Positions 1 to 6,457 of a stretch of DNA of 20,421 nucleotides are shown in pieces. How positions within the stretch are numbered: the first letter of the stretch is position 1; every line of letters starts with the position of its first letter. Location of the stretch: contig JAITGZ010000057.1 of the NCBI GenBank assembly GCA_031280335.1, positions 1-20,421 on the forward strand, given 5' to 3'. A program made the translations under genes and the position numbers. The notes under the pieces are model-generated. The model did not search any database, was not told the DNA's origin, and worked only from the letters and a program-made list of their open reading frames with translations. The DNA is from Deltaproteobacteria bacterium (GTDB lineage Bacteria; Desulfobacterota; Desulfovibrionia; Desulfovibrionales; Desulfovibrionaceae).

Positions 1-1023
1 CAGGCCAAGGCCCATGCTGCCCACAGCGGTGCCGGAACCAAACCCTTCATCACCCAGCGAGGCGGTGCCGTAGGTGAACATTCGGGTATAAACCACGCCG
101 CCGTCCACGCCCAGCACCGGCAATACGCCCTTGCCTTCTTTATCCGCGCCGGAGCTGTACCAGGCGATCAGGCCGGGGGTGCCGAATTTGGCCTTGTAAT
201 CAGCGGCCAAGGCAATATGGTAACCTTTGGTATCAAAGGCGTTTTCGGTCTTATTGTCGGCACGGGCGTAAATGGCGTCCAACTTCAGCACAACGGGTTT
301 AAAGTCCGCCGTCAAAGCCAGGCCGGCCCCGGTCAGGGCGGTGTATTTGCCGTCATTGGAGAGGCCGTCGGCCCAGGGCAGGGGGACGCCGGAGGAGTGC
401 CCCACCTTGGCATAGGTGAAATAGGGTTCGGCTTTAAGGGTGCCTTTTTCCACCGAGACGATGAGGCCGAACATGTCGGCGGAGTTGGTGTTGGGGTTGG
501 AGGTCGCGGCCCCGTTGTTTTGAGCCGGCCGGCCGTAAAAACCGGTAAGGGTGATGCCGCCGCCCAGGTCGGCGCTAAGGGCGGCCCCGGCCGTGCGGGC
601 GTCGTACAGCGGGTTGCCGCCCACGGCATTGGGCAGGGTGAGCTGGATAAGCCCGGCGCTCATGCTCAGGGGCGTATTGGGAAACTTGGCTTCAATCCAG
701 GAAAGGCGGGTTTTGAAGTCCTGGATGTTGGTATCCATGGGGCCGGGATTATCAGTGCCGTTGGGATGCCCCCAGCACCATTCGCCCACCTGAAACTCCC
801 AGTAACCTTTGATGTACTGGTTGGCTTCGGCGCTGAAGGTGGCGCGCAGGCGGCTGCGCAGATCAAGGGTATCTTCTTTTTCATTTTTTTCAGCGTAGGC
901 GTCAGTGAGGACGGCCACGGCATCCAAATTGCCGGTGGCGCCCAACTGCACCGCAGCCTCGGCCCGGGCGGCGGTGCCCGCCGCCAGAACAACAGCAACC
1001 AGAAGAGTCAGAACATGTTTCAT
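1..1023 (-). CDS. Outer-membrane porin, Desulfovibrio homotrimeric type (3' end cut by window edge)
   Basis: The frame is open from an ATG at 1023 to base 1 with no stop, so 341 codons are visible and the C-terminus is missing. The N-terminus (MKHVLTLLVAVVLAAGTAARA) is a clear Sec signal peptide, with cleavage likely near residue 21. The mature part has no hydrophobic helices. It is rich in alternating aromatic and polar strands and in Gly, Asn and Asp turns (for example YWEFQVGEW and FGLIVSVEKGTLKAEPYFTYAKVG), as expected for a beta-barrel. The overall pattern matches the abundant Desulfovibrio trimeric porins that allow small-solute diffusion across the outer membrane; this family call is from memory. 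A good ribosome site (AAGGAAGG, about 1031-1038) precedes the ATG. It appears monocistronic: the upstream gene ends 170 bp away and a TATAAT lies at 1049-1054 on this strand. The exact substrate preference is unknown. Confidence 0.85.
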   Translation of the reverse strand, partial: MKHVLTLLVAVVLAAGTAARAEAAVQLGATGNLDAVAVLTDAYAEKNEKEDTLDLRSRLRATFSAEANQYIKGYWEFQVGEWCWGHPNGTDNPGPMDTNIQDFKTRLSWIEAKFPNTPLSMSAGLIQLTLPNAVGGNPLYDARTAGAALSADLGGGITLTGFYGRPAQNNGAATSNPNTNSADMFGLIVSVEKGTLKAEPYFTYAKVGHSSGVPLPWADGLSNDGKYTALTGAGLALTADFKPVVLKLDAIYARADNKTENAFDTKGYHIALAADYKAKFGTPGLIAWYSSGADKEGKGVLPVLGVDGGVVYTRMFTYGTASLGDEGFGSGTAVGSMGLGL

Positions 1024-1124
1024 TGGCTTACCTTCCTTGGGAGTATGAATTATAACTGTAAATATCACATTTAAAAAACTTGACACATATTTGATACTTT
1101 TCACATGGATGATAATGTTAATCA
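1024..1124 (-). promoter_or_regulatory. Porin upstream region with candidate -10 and a Fur-like palindrome
   Basis: Reading the minus strand toward the porin, a perfect TATAAT sits at 1049-1054, but no convincing -35 lies 17 bp upstream (the region is T-rich). The implied leader is only about 20 nt and would still contain the ribosome site. Further upstream, 1110-1124 reads TGATAATGTTAATCA. It has the 7-1-7 form of a Fur box, with a perfect left half and a right half differing at two bases. The start point and the regulator are both inferred. Confidence 0.3.
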
Positions 1125-1196
1125 AAAGATATGGCAAGAAAAAAATTAAAGAACGGGTTCAGGAGGGAGGGGTTCCCTTATTTTTCCACTCCTCAT

Positions 1197-2162
1197 TTAT
1201 TCTTCCGCAGTGGACCCGCGCCGCAGCACGGCGTCGAAGTAGGCGATGGTTTCTTTAAGGCCTTGTTCCAGGGGGGTGCGCGGCGACCAGCCCAAGCGGT
1301 TTTGGGCCAGGGTGATGTCGGGCCTGCGGCGCGCGGGGTCGTCCTGGGGCAGGGGCATACGGATCAGGGGTGATTTGGAGGCGGAAAGGCGCAGGATGGT
1401 TTCGGCCAGTTCCAGAATGGTAAATTCGGCGGGGTTGCCCAGGTTTACCGGGCCGGTAAGGTCGTCGGGCGAGGCCATGAGCAGGGGCAGGGCCTGGATG
1501 ATGTCGCTGACAAAGCAGAAAGAGCGGGTCTGGCTGCCGTCGCCGTAGATGGTGATGGGTTTGCCGAGCAGGGCCTGGATGATAAAGTTGGAAACCACCC
1601 GCCCGTCGTCGGGGCGCATACGCGGGCCGTAGGTATTGAAAAGCCGGGCGATTTTGACTTTGATGCCGTGTTGGCGGTGGTAATCCATAAAGAGGCTTTC
1701 GGCGGCGCGTTTGCCTTCGTCATAGCAGGCGCGCAGTCCGTGCGGGTTGACGTTGCCCCAGTAGGTTTCCGGCTGGGGATGAATGCCCGGGTCGCCATAG
1801 ACCTCGGAGGTGGAGGTCTGCAAAATACGGGCGCGGACGCGCTTGGCCAGGCCGAGCATGTTGATGGCGCCGCTGACCGAGGTTTTCATGGTCTGTACCG
1901 GGTCGCGCTGATAATGCACGGGTGAGGCGGGGCAAGCCAGATTATAAATTTCATCCACTTCCAGATAAACGGGAAAGCAGACATCGTGGCGTATAAGCTC
2001 AAAGCGGTTCCGGCCGAGCAGGTGATGCACATTGTCTCTGGTGCTGCAATAGTAGTTATCCAGGCAGAGTACTTCCGCCCCTTCGTCCAGCAGGCGCTCG
2101 CACAGGTGCGAGCCCAAAAACCCGGCGCCGCCGGTAACCAGAACGCGCTTGGGAGTGAACAT
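1197..2162 (-). CDS. UDP-glucuronate decarboxylase (UXS-type NAD-dependent epimerase)
   Basis: This 321-residue protein is an extended short-chain dehydrogenase that probably converts UDP-glucuronate to UDP-xylose in the cytoplasm for surface glycan synthesis. The NAD-binding Rossmann loop GGAGFLGSH is at 11-19. The UXS-like run YNLACPASPVHYQ starts near 73. TSTSEVYGDP (116-125) supplies the active-site Thr/Ser, and the catalytic pair is Y147/K151 in YDEGK. RLFNTYGPRM and DGRVVSNFI, typical of the UXS branch, follow. The length fits bacterial UXS enzymes (about 310-330). The ATG at 2162 has AAGGGAA just upstream. It is a single gene between the porin and a repeat element. The closest alternative is a dTDP-glucose 4,6-dehydratase-like paralogue, but the CPASPVHYQ and YDEGKR motifs favour UXS. 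The downstream spacer (1150-1196, minus) has only a weak stem before a T-rich run, so no firm terminator is called. Confidence 0.85.
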   Translation of the reverse strand: MFTPKRVLVTGGAGFLGSHLCERLLDEGAEVLCLDNYYCSTRDNVHHLLGRNRFELIRHDVCFPVYLEVDEIYNLACPASPVHYQRDPVQTMKTSVSGAINMLGLAKRVRARILQTSTSEVYGDPGIHPQPETYWGNVNPHGLRACYDEGKRAAESLFMDYHRQHGIKVKIARLFNTYGPRMRPDDGRVVSNFIIQALLGKPITIYGDGSQTRSFCFVSDIIQALPLLMASPDDLTGPVNLGNPAEFTILELAETILRLSASKSPLIRMPLPQDDPARRRPDITLAQNRLGWSPRTPLEQGLKETIAYFDAVLRRGSTAEE

Positions 2163-2185
2163 GTTTTTCCCTTACAGCAAATTAG

Positions 2186-2506
2186 AGCAATTTCGCTTTG
2201 AAATTACGCATATTGTTGGGGCTATCACCATAAACCCCATTTGGGGGGAATGATTCCCCCCAAACCCCCTCAATAATTGGGTTTCCCAAGGGGGTCAAAA
2301 AGGGCATGTTCGCCCGGATGCGGCTTCATCTCCTCCATCACCTTCAGGGCAATTAACCTTTGCATTGCTCCATCCGGCAACCGGAGGGCTTTTTCCCAAG
2401 GGGTGAACCTTTTTCACCGGTCAGGGGGACCGGGGGGAATGATTCCCCCCGGATGGGGTTTGGGGCGATAGCCCCAACAATCTATAATCTCAAAGTTAAT
2501 GTATTC
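2186..2506. repeat. Repeat element R1, copy 1: inverted-repeat ends with nested palindromes
   Basis: This fills most of the gap between the UXS and FixX genes and has no gene. Arms of about 30 bp face each other: ATTGTTGGGGCTATC starts at 2212 and its complement GATAGCCCCAACAAT ends at 2481, with AAACCCCAT inside each arm. Inside lie two near-identical perfect palindromes: 2240-2264, with 12-bp arms TTTGGGGGGAAT around a single G, and 2430-2452, with 11-bp arms CCGGGGGGAAT around a G. The outer ends resemble copy 2 at 5880-6040 (AGCAATTTCGCTTTGAAATTA on the left, TCAAAGTTAA on the right). A small hairpin, GGTGAA/TTCACC, lies at about 2402-2418. A folded non-autonomous element is inferred; no transposase is present. 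Confidence 0.7.
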
Positions 2507-2512
2507 TGGGGA

Positions 2513-2794
2513 TCAGCCGTAGCGGAACATCACCCCGAAAGAGGCTCTGGGGTGGTTCCATTCCAGGGCGCCGGGCAGGTGGGCCAGGGCCACGCGGCAG
2601 GTGCCGCACTCCAGGCAGCCGGCCACCTCAAAGACAAGTTTGCCTCTTTCATCCACAGTATATAGACCGGCCGGGCAGACTACAGTTAGGGTATTGACCG
2701 CAGCCTGGTCCATTTTGTCCTGATGCGGGACGATGTGGGGATTGCCTTCGTCCACCATGAATTTGTTCAGGGATAGTTTTTGTTCTATGTTCAT
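2513..2794 (-). CDS. fixX: FixX/YdiT-type ferredoxin-like protein
   Basis: This 93-residue ferredoxin-like protein belongs to the FixX family, the usual partner of FixC-type ETF:quinone oxidoreductases; it should carry one [4Fe-4S] cluster. Visible cysteines are C40 in VVCPAGLY and C60, C63 and C66 in GCLECGTCR, the family hallmark arrangement. I chose the ATG at 2794 because it overlaps the FixC stop as TGATG and sits 7 nt after GAGGG. A GTG one codon upstream (2797) is the alternative and lies too close to the ribosome site. It is the last gene of the EtfB-EtfA-FixC-FixX run and is translationally coupled to FixC. No terminator hairpin is seen directly after the stop; the R1 repeat follows instead. 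Confidence 0.9.
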   Translation of the reverse strand: MNIEQKLSLNKFMVDEGNPHIVPHQDKMDQAAVNTLTVVCPAGLYTVDERGKLVFEVAGCLECGTCRVALAHLPGALEWNHPRASFGVMFRYG

Positions 2795-4083
2795 CACAGT
2801 GCCCTCGAGCCTTTTAAGCCGTCTTTGATCAGGTTCAGAAAACCGACTTTGGAGACCAGGGGAAGCGCCTTTTTCAGCATCAGCCGGGAAGGCGTTCCGT
2901 CCACCTTGAAGAGCTGCGTGAAGACATCCGCAGCCAGGGCGGGGTACTCCGAGAACATGCGCGGGGTGTGTTCAATGAAATGGGGCGCATTTTTGTGCGT
3001 GCGCATGTCTTTGAGTACAAAGCTCTGCTCCAGTCTGCTCTTGTAGCCAGCAAGCACGTTGTTGCTGAAATCGCCTTTTTCTTTGGCTTCAATAACGGTC
3101 TGGGCGGCCAGGTGCCCGGAGGCGACGGCCAGGTCCATGCCGCGCACGGTATAGCCCAGGTTCATACAGAGGCCGGCGGCGTCTCCCAAAAGCAGCAGGT
3201 TATCCGCGCTCAGGGCGGGGAGCATGGCGAGGCCGCCTTCAGGCACCAGATGGGCGGAATATTCCACCAGTTTGGCACCGGCCACCAGCGGTTTGACGGC
3301 CGGGTGCTCGCGGAATTTTTCCAGCAGATCCGGCAGGCGCACGGCGGATTTGGACATGTCCGCCACCGTGATCACCAGCCCCAGGCAGAGGCTTTCTTTG
3401 TTCGTGTAAAGGAACCCGCCGCCCACCATGCCAGCCGAAGGAAAGCCGGCAAAGAGGTTGGCCATGCCTTCTCCGTCATTCAGGCCAAAGCGGTCATTGA
3501 TTACCCCTTTGGGCAGCTCAAGTATCTCTTTGGCGCCCACGGCCACGTGGTGCGGGGAAAGTTCTTTTTTCAGGCCGGCTTTCTGCCCCAGCAGGCTGTT
3601 CACCCCGTCGGCCAGCAGCACCACCTCGGCGGTCAGTTCGTCCTCCCCGCCTTTAATCCCGATGATCTTGCCGTTTTCCCTGAGCAGGTCATCGGCGTGG
3701 GCCGGCGAAACCAGGTCGCACCCGGCTTCTTCCGCCTTGCTGGCCAGCCAGGCGTCAAATTCCGCCCGCAGCACTGTATATGACGCGCAGGAGGCATCGT
3801 CAAAGCGGGAAGGGGTATGGAAGTCCGCTGTAAAGCAGCTATCCTCCGTCATCATGGAAACGCGCTCGCGTACTATTTTACGCTCCACCGGGGCCTCCTG
3901 GGCAAATCCTGGAATGACTTTTTCCAGGCTGTGCCCGTACAGCCGCCCGCCGGTAACGTTTTTGACTCCGGCGGTATCTCCTCGTTCCAGAAGAAGGACG
4001 CTGAGCCCGGCTTTGGCCATGCAGTAAGCGGCCGTGCTGCCGGCGAGACCCGCCCCGACAACTATGGCGTCATAATCGGCCAT
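2794..4083 (-). CDS. fixC: FixC/YdiS-type FAD-dependent ETF:quinone oxidoreductase
   Basis: This 429-residue flavoprotein is expected to pass electrons between EtfAB and the quinone pool at the membrane, together with FixX. The N-terminal FAD site is IVVGAGLAGSTAAY, with GxGxxG at 10-15 and the ribose-binding acidic residue E33 in LLLERG. KNVTGGRLYGHSLE (about 41-54) is characteristic of the FixC/YdiS branch. The second FAD motif, LLLLGDAAGLCMNLGYTVRGMDLAVASG, lies in the C-terminal half. The length (about 430) matches FixC rather than the longer mitochondrial ETF-QO, whose ferredoxin domain is fused; here it is the separate FixX. The ATG at 4083 has AGGAG 6 nt upstream and lies 10 bp after EtfA. 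It sits in the same operon as EtfBA and FixX. Confidence 0.92.
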   Translation of the reverse strand: MADYDAIVVGAGLAGSTAAYCMAKAGLSVLLLERGDTAGVKNVTGGRLYGHSLEKVIPGFAQEAPVERKIVRERVSMMTEDSCFTADFHTPSRFDDASCASYTVLRAEFDAWLASKAEEAGCDLVSPAHADDLLRENGKIIGIKGGEDELTAEVVLLADGVNSLLGQKAGLKKELSPHHVAVGAKEILELPKGVINDRFGLNDGEGMANLFAGFPSAGMVGGGFLYTNKESLCLGLVITVADMSKSAVRLPDLLEKFREHPAVKPLVAGAKLVEYSAHLVPEGGLAMLPALSADNLLLLGDAAGLCMNLGYTVRGMDLAVASGHLAAQTVIEAKEKGDFSNNVLAGYKSRLEQSFVLKDMRTHKNAPHFIEHTPRMFSEYPALAADVFTQLFKVDGTPSRLMLKKALPLVSKVGFLNLIKDGLKGSRAL

Positions 4084-4093
4084 GATATGCTCC

Positions 4094-5023
4094 TTATTTT
4101 TGCACTGCTTTCAAGAGTTCGGTTACCGCATCTTTCCAGTCTGCGGGGATGAAGTAGTCCGCATTCTGGTTCATGAGGCTTTCTTTATCCTTGTTGATGC
4201 TCACAATGGTCCTGGCGTCGCGGATGCCGAAATAGTGCTGGGCCTGGCCGGAGATGCCCACAGCAATATAGAGCTGCGGCTTGAGCTGCTGGCCGGATAT
4301 GCCGATATAGCATTCTTCGGGCATCCATTTGAAGAATTCCGCGATGGGGCGTGAACAGCCTACTTCCGCCCCTATGGCCTTGGCCAGATTGCGGATTACT
4401 ACCAGGTCGCCTTGTTCGGAAACGCCGCGGCCCACGCCCAGCACCTTGGCGGCGGCACCCAGATCTACGGTTTGGGCCACGCGGGGCTTGCGGCCTGTTA
4501 CTGTTACACCGGCGGAGGAGAGGGGGAGGGTGCCCACTTTGCCGCTGCGGGACGGGTCCGCCGCGCCATGCTCAAAATCTTTGGCACCGATGGTGATGAG
4601 AGCTGTTTCCGCAGAAGTGGCAGCGGTTTTTACCGCCAGGCCGCCGTACAGCATGGTGCTGACCGTGACCCCGGCATCGCTCACCGTGATGTTTTTACCT
4701 TCGGAAAAACAGGGGGCATCCAGCAGAGCGGCCAGTCTGGAGGCCATATCCCGGCAACGCCGGCTGGCGCTCAAAAGAATGAGGGAGGGTTTTTCTTTGC
4801 CGGCCTTGTCAGCCAAGGCGGGTGTATAGGCTTCCCAGGGGGCGTCCGCAGGCAGGGGCAGGGAGTACGCTTCGGCCGCGCCGTGGGCGATGGCGTCTTT
4901 GGCGGCGGCTTCATCGCCGTTGACAAAGGCTATGGTCTTGGCGCCTTTGCTTAAAGTGGCCGCAGCGGCGGCCAGGGTACGGGCCCAAGGGGTATTTTCC
5001 GCAATTATCCAAATATCACGCAT
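4094..5023 (-). CDS. etfA: Electron transfer flavoprotein alpha subunit (FixB/YdiR type)
   Basis: This 309-residue ETF alpha subunit binds FAD and pairs with EtfB. The N-terminal ETF domain starts MRDIWIIAEN. The C-terminal FAD-binding domain carries GVGRG at about 196-200, VGCSRPIAE at 221-229, the long GISGQQLKPQLYIAVGISGQ stretch from 241 with QHYFG after it, and NKDK at 277-280. The MPEECYIGISGQ form is closer to FixB/YdiR than to housekeeping mitochondrial-type EtfA. AGGAG lies just upstream of the ATG at 5023. EtfB ends 30 bp upstream and FixC starts 10 bp downstream, so co-transcription is very likely. Whether this ETF can bifurcate electrons, as reported for FixABCX systems, cannot be read from the sequence alone. 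Confidence 0.93.
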   Translation of the reverse strand: MRDIWIIAENTPWARTLAAAAATLSKGAKTIAFVNGDEAAAKDAIAHGAAEAYSLPLPADAPWEAYTPALADKAGKEKPSLILLSASRRCRDMASRLAALLDAPCFSEGKNITVSDAGVTVSTMLYGGLAVKTAATSAETALITIGAKDFEHGAADPSRSGKVGTLPLSSAGVTVTGRKPRVAQTVDLGAAAKVLGVGRGVSEQGDLVVIRNLAKAIGAEVGCSRPIAEFFKWMPEECYIGISGQQLKPQLYIAVGISGQAQHYFGIRDARTIVSINKDKESLMNQNADYFIPADWKDAVTELLKAVQK

Positions 5024-5053
5024 TGTGGTCTCCTTTTCACAACAGGGGGCAAG

Positions 5054-5839
5054 CTACAGAACGCCTTCGGTGGAAAGCTGCTTGACCAGTTTGGCCACCG
5101 CCTCAGCCACACTTTCGCCATCGGCCATCAGGTTGACGGCCTTGCGGCTGGTCAGAGGCGCTTTTACGCTCTGCACGGCGGCGAGGGGTTTGACCGTTTC
5201 GGCGGAAAGGCCGATGCCCGCCAGGGTCAGGGCGTGGGAAGGTTTTTTCTTGGCGCTGAGAATTTGTTTCACGCCGGGAATGGGGGCATCGCACACGTCC
5301 GGGGAAACTACGATCACCACCGGGGCCTTGACGGTAACGGTTTCCGTGCCTTCTTCCAGTTTGCGATCCAAAGTCAGGGTATCGCCGTTCACGCTTACGG
5401 CGCTCACATAGCTCACCGAAGGCCAGCCCAGCAGGGCGGCCAGACGCGGCCCGACTTGCTGGGCGTATTCGTCGCTGGAGCATTCGGAGCATATGACCAC
5501 ATCCACATCGCCCAGGGAGCGGATCATGGCGGCCAGTACCTTGGAGGAAGCGGTGCTGTCGGCCTGGGCCAGGGCAGGATCGCTCAGATAATAAACCACA
5601 TCCGGCCCGCGGGAAAGGGCGTCTTTGGCGGAAGGCTCGGTATCCGCCCCGCAGGTAACGCCCACCAGCTCCGCCGCTCCGGCGCTTTCTTTCAACATCA
5701 CGCCCGTGGCCAGACCATTGCGATCATATTCGTTGATTTGCGGTTTGCTTTTTTCCACATCCAGGTCGCGGGATTTTTCGTTCACCCGTATATCCGCGTC
5801 GTTCAGCACCCATTTGTAACAAACGGCTATTTTTTTCAT
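5054..5839 (-). CDS. etfB: Electron transfer flavoprotein beta subunit (FixA/YdiQ type)
   Basis: This 261-residue ETF beta subunit forms the heterodimer with EtfA and contributes the AMP- or second-flavin-binding site. It begins MKKIAVCYKWVLNDADIRVN. It contains NEYDRNGLATGVML, ALSRGPDVVYYLSD and SSDEYAQQVGPRLAALLGWP, the last two closely resembling E. coli YdiQ. The VSPDVCDAPIPGVKQILSAKKKP segment matches the family C-terminal region. The frame stays open 15 codons further upstream, but the ATG at 5839 has GAGG 8 nt before it and gives the family-standard N-terminus, so I start there. The upstream gap to the acyl-CoA dehydrogenase is 618 bp of repeats, so this gene may start its own transcript; a TATAAT lies at 5896-5901 on this strand without a good -35. 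Confidence 0.93.
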   Translation of the reverse strand: MKKIAVCYKWVLNDADIRVNEKSRDLDVEKSKPQINEYDRNGLATGVMLKESAGAAELVGVTCGADTEPSAKDALSRGPDVVYYLSDPALAQADSTASSKVLAAMIRSLGDVDVVICSECSSDEYAQQVGPRLAALLGWPSVSYVSAVSVNGDTLTLDRKLEEGTETVTVKAPVVIVVSPDVCDAPIPGVKQILSAKKKPSHALTLAGIGLSAETVKPLAAVQSVKAPLTSRKAVNLMADGESVAEAVAKLVKQLSTEGVL

Positions 5840-5879
5840 GAAGACCTCACTCTGAGCTTGATTATTACGCCGCATCCAC

Positions 5880-6040
5880 AGCAATTCGCCTTGAAATTAT
5901 ACATTATTAAACCCCATCCGGGGGGAATCATTCCCCCCGATCCCCCCGACTGATGAAACGAATCAACCCCCTGGGCGGGGGCATCACCCTTCGCCCAGGA
6001 CTGAAACAGTCGTATTAAACACTTTCAACGTTAAATTGCT
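5880..6040. repeat. Repeat element R1, copy 2 (short form)
   Basis: This is a 161-bp stretch whose ends are inverted (AGCAATT at 5880-5886, AATTGCT at 6034-6040). Its left end, AGCAATTCGCCTTGAAATTA, matches the left end of copy 1. It carries the same palindrome type, CGGGGGGAAT-C-ATTCCCCCCG at 5919-5939. Its right half folds as a nested stem: CGACTG/CAGTCG (5947-5952 with 6007-6012) around CCTGGGCG/CGCCCAGG (5970-5977 with 5992-5999). There is no coding potential. The left end places a TATAAT facing EtfB, so the repeat could donate a -10 element (inference). Confidence 0.65.
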
Positions 6041-6041
6041 C

Positions 6042-6351
6042 TAAGGAAACACTGATTAATTCGTGGCCCCGCCCCGAACCCCGCTGGGGGGAATAAGAAA
6101 GGGGCATGTTCACCCAGGCGCAGCCTTGTCCTTGCCGCACCCTGGCATAATGGCAAGGCACCCCAGACCCCCTTACTATTTTTCAGCCGCAAAGCGGCTG
6201 AAAACGTATGCGGGGTGCAGGGGGATCAGCTCCCTGCCGGGGGGAGTTTGAGGGGGCAAAAGGGGCATGTTTGCCCAGGTGTTGCTTTACCTCTGCCATC
6301 CCTCTGCACAACGGCAAGGCACCCTCAAGAGAATAAATCAGCGTTTCCCTA
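6042..6351. mobile_element. MITE-like element with terminal inverted repeats and TA ends
   Basis: This 310-bp segment is bounded by 21-bp terminal inverted repeats matching at 18 of 21 positions. Left, 6042-6062, reads TA then AGGAAACACTGATTAATTC. Right, 6331-6351, reads in reverse TA then GGGAAACGCTGATTTATTC. Both ends finish in TA, which may be a duplicated target. No transposase frame fits inside. The interior holds two diverged copies of a unit beginning GGGGCATGTT and ending GGCAAGGCACCC (6101-6164 and 6262-6325), and a perfect 11-bp hairpin TTTTCAGCCGC-AAA-GCGGCTGAAAA at 6180-6204. The same terminal sequence recurs at 11417-11473. A non-autonomous mobile element is inferred from structure only. 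Confidence 0.65.
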
Positions 6352-6414
6352 AAATTGAACCATTCCAAGGCCCCACGACTTTCCCCCAGGCACGCCGCCG
6401 GGACAAGATTGGGA

Positions 6415-6444
6415 GTTGGGGGGAGGGGAGAATCTCCCCCCAAC
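6415..6444. other. Strong hairpin just after the acyl-CoA dehydrogenase stop
   Basis: GTTGGGGGGAG (6415-6425) pairs perfectly with CTCCCCCCAAC (6434-6444), an 11-bp stem with an 8-nt loop. It starts about 14 bp past the stop codon of the minus-strand acyl-CoA dehydrogenase. No U-run follows on the minus strand, so it is not a standard intrinsic terminator. It could protect the 3' end of the message or weakly slow transcription. Confidence 0.45.
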
Positions 6445-6457
6445 CTGATCGCCGTAT

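Noticed and set aside
217..1074. Plus-strand open frame of 285 codons over the porin
   Set aside because: The minus strand encodes a signal peptide and beta-barrel protein running off the edge. The plus frame is Gly-rich shadow sequence.
1080..1116. TTGACA followed by GATAAT on the plus strand as a promoter
   Set aside because: The spacing is about 25 bp, too long for sigma-70, and no plus-strand gene follows.
5840..5884. 15-codon upstream extension of EtfB
   Set aside because: MKKIAVCYKW at 5839 is the conserved start, with GAGG at proper spacing.
5947..6012. CTGATGA ... GAAAC ... GTC words resembling a hammerhead ribozyme core
   Set aside because: The CTG of CTGATGA pairs with CAGTC in the outer stem CGACTG/CAGTCG, and no set of three helices fits the hammerhead order, so the match is best treated as chance.
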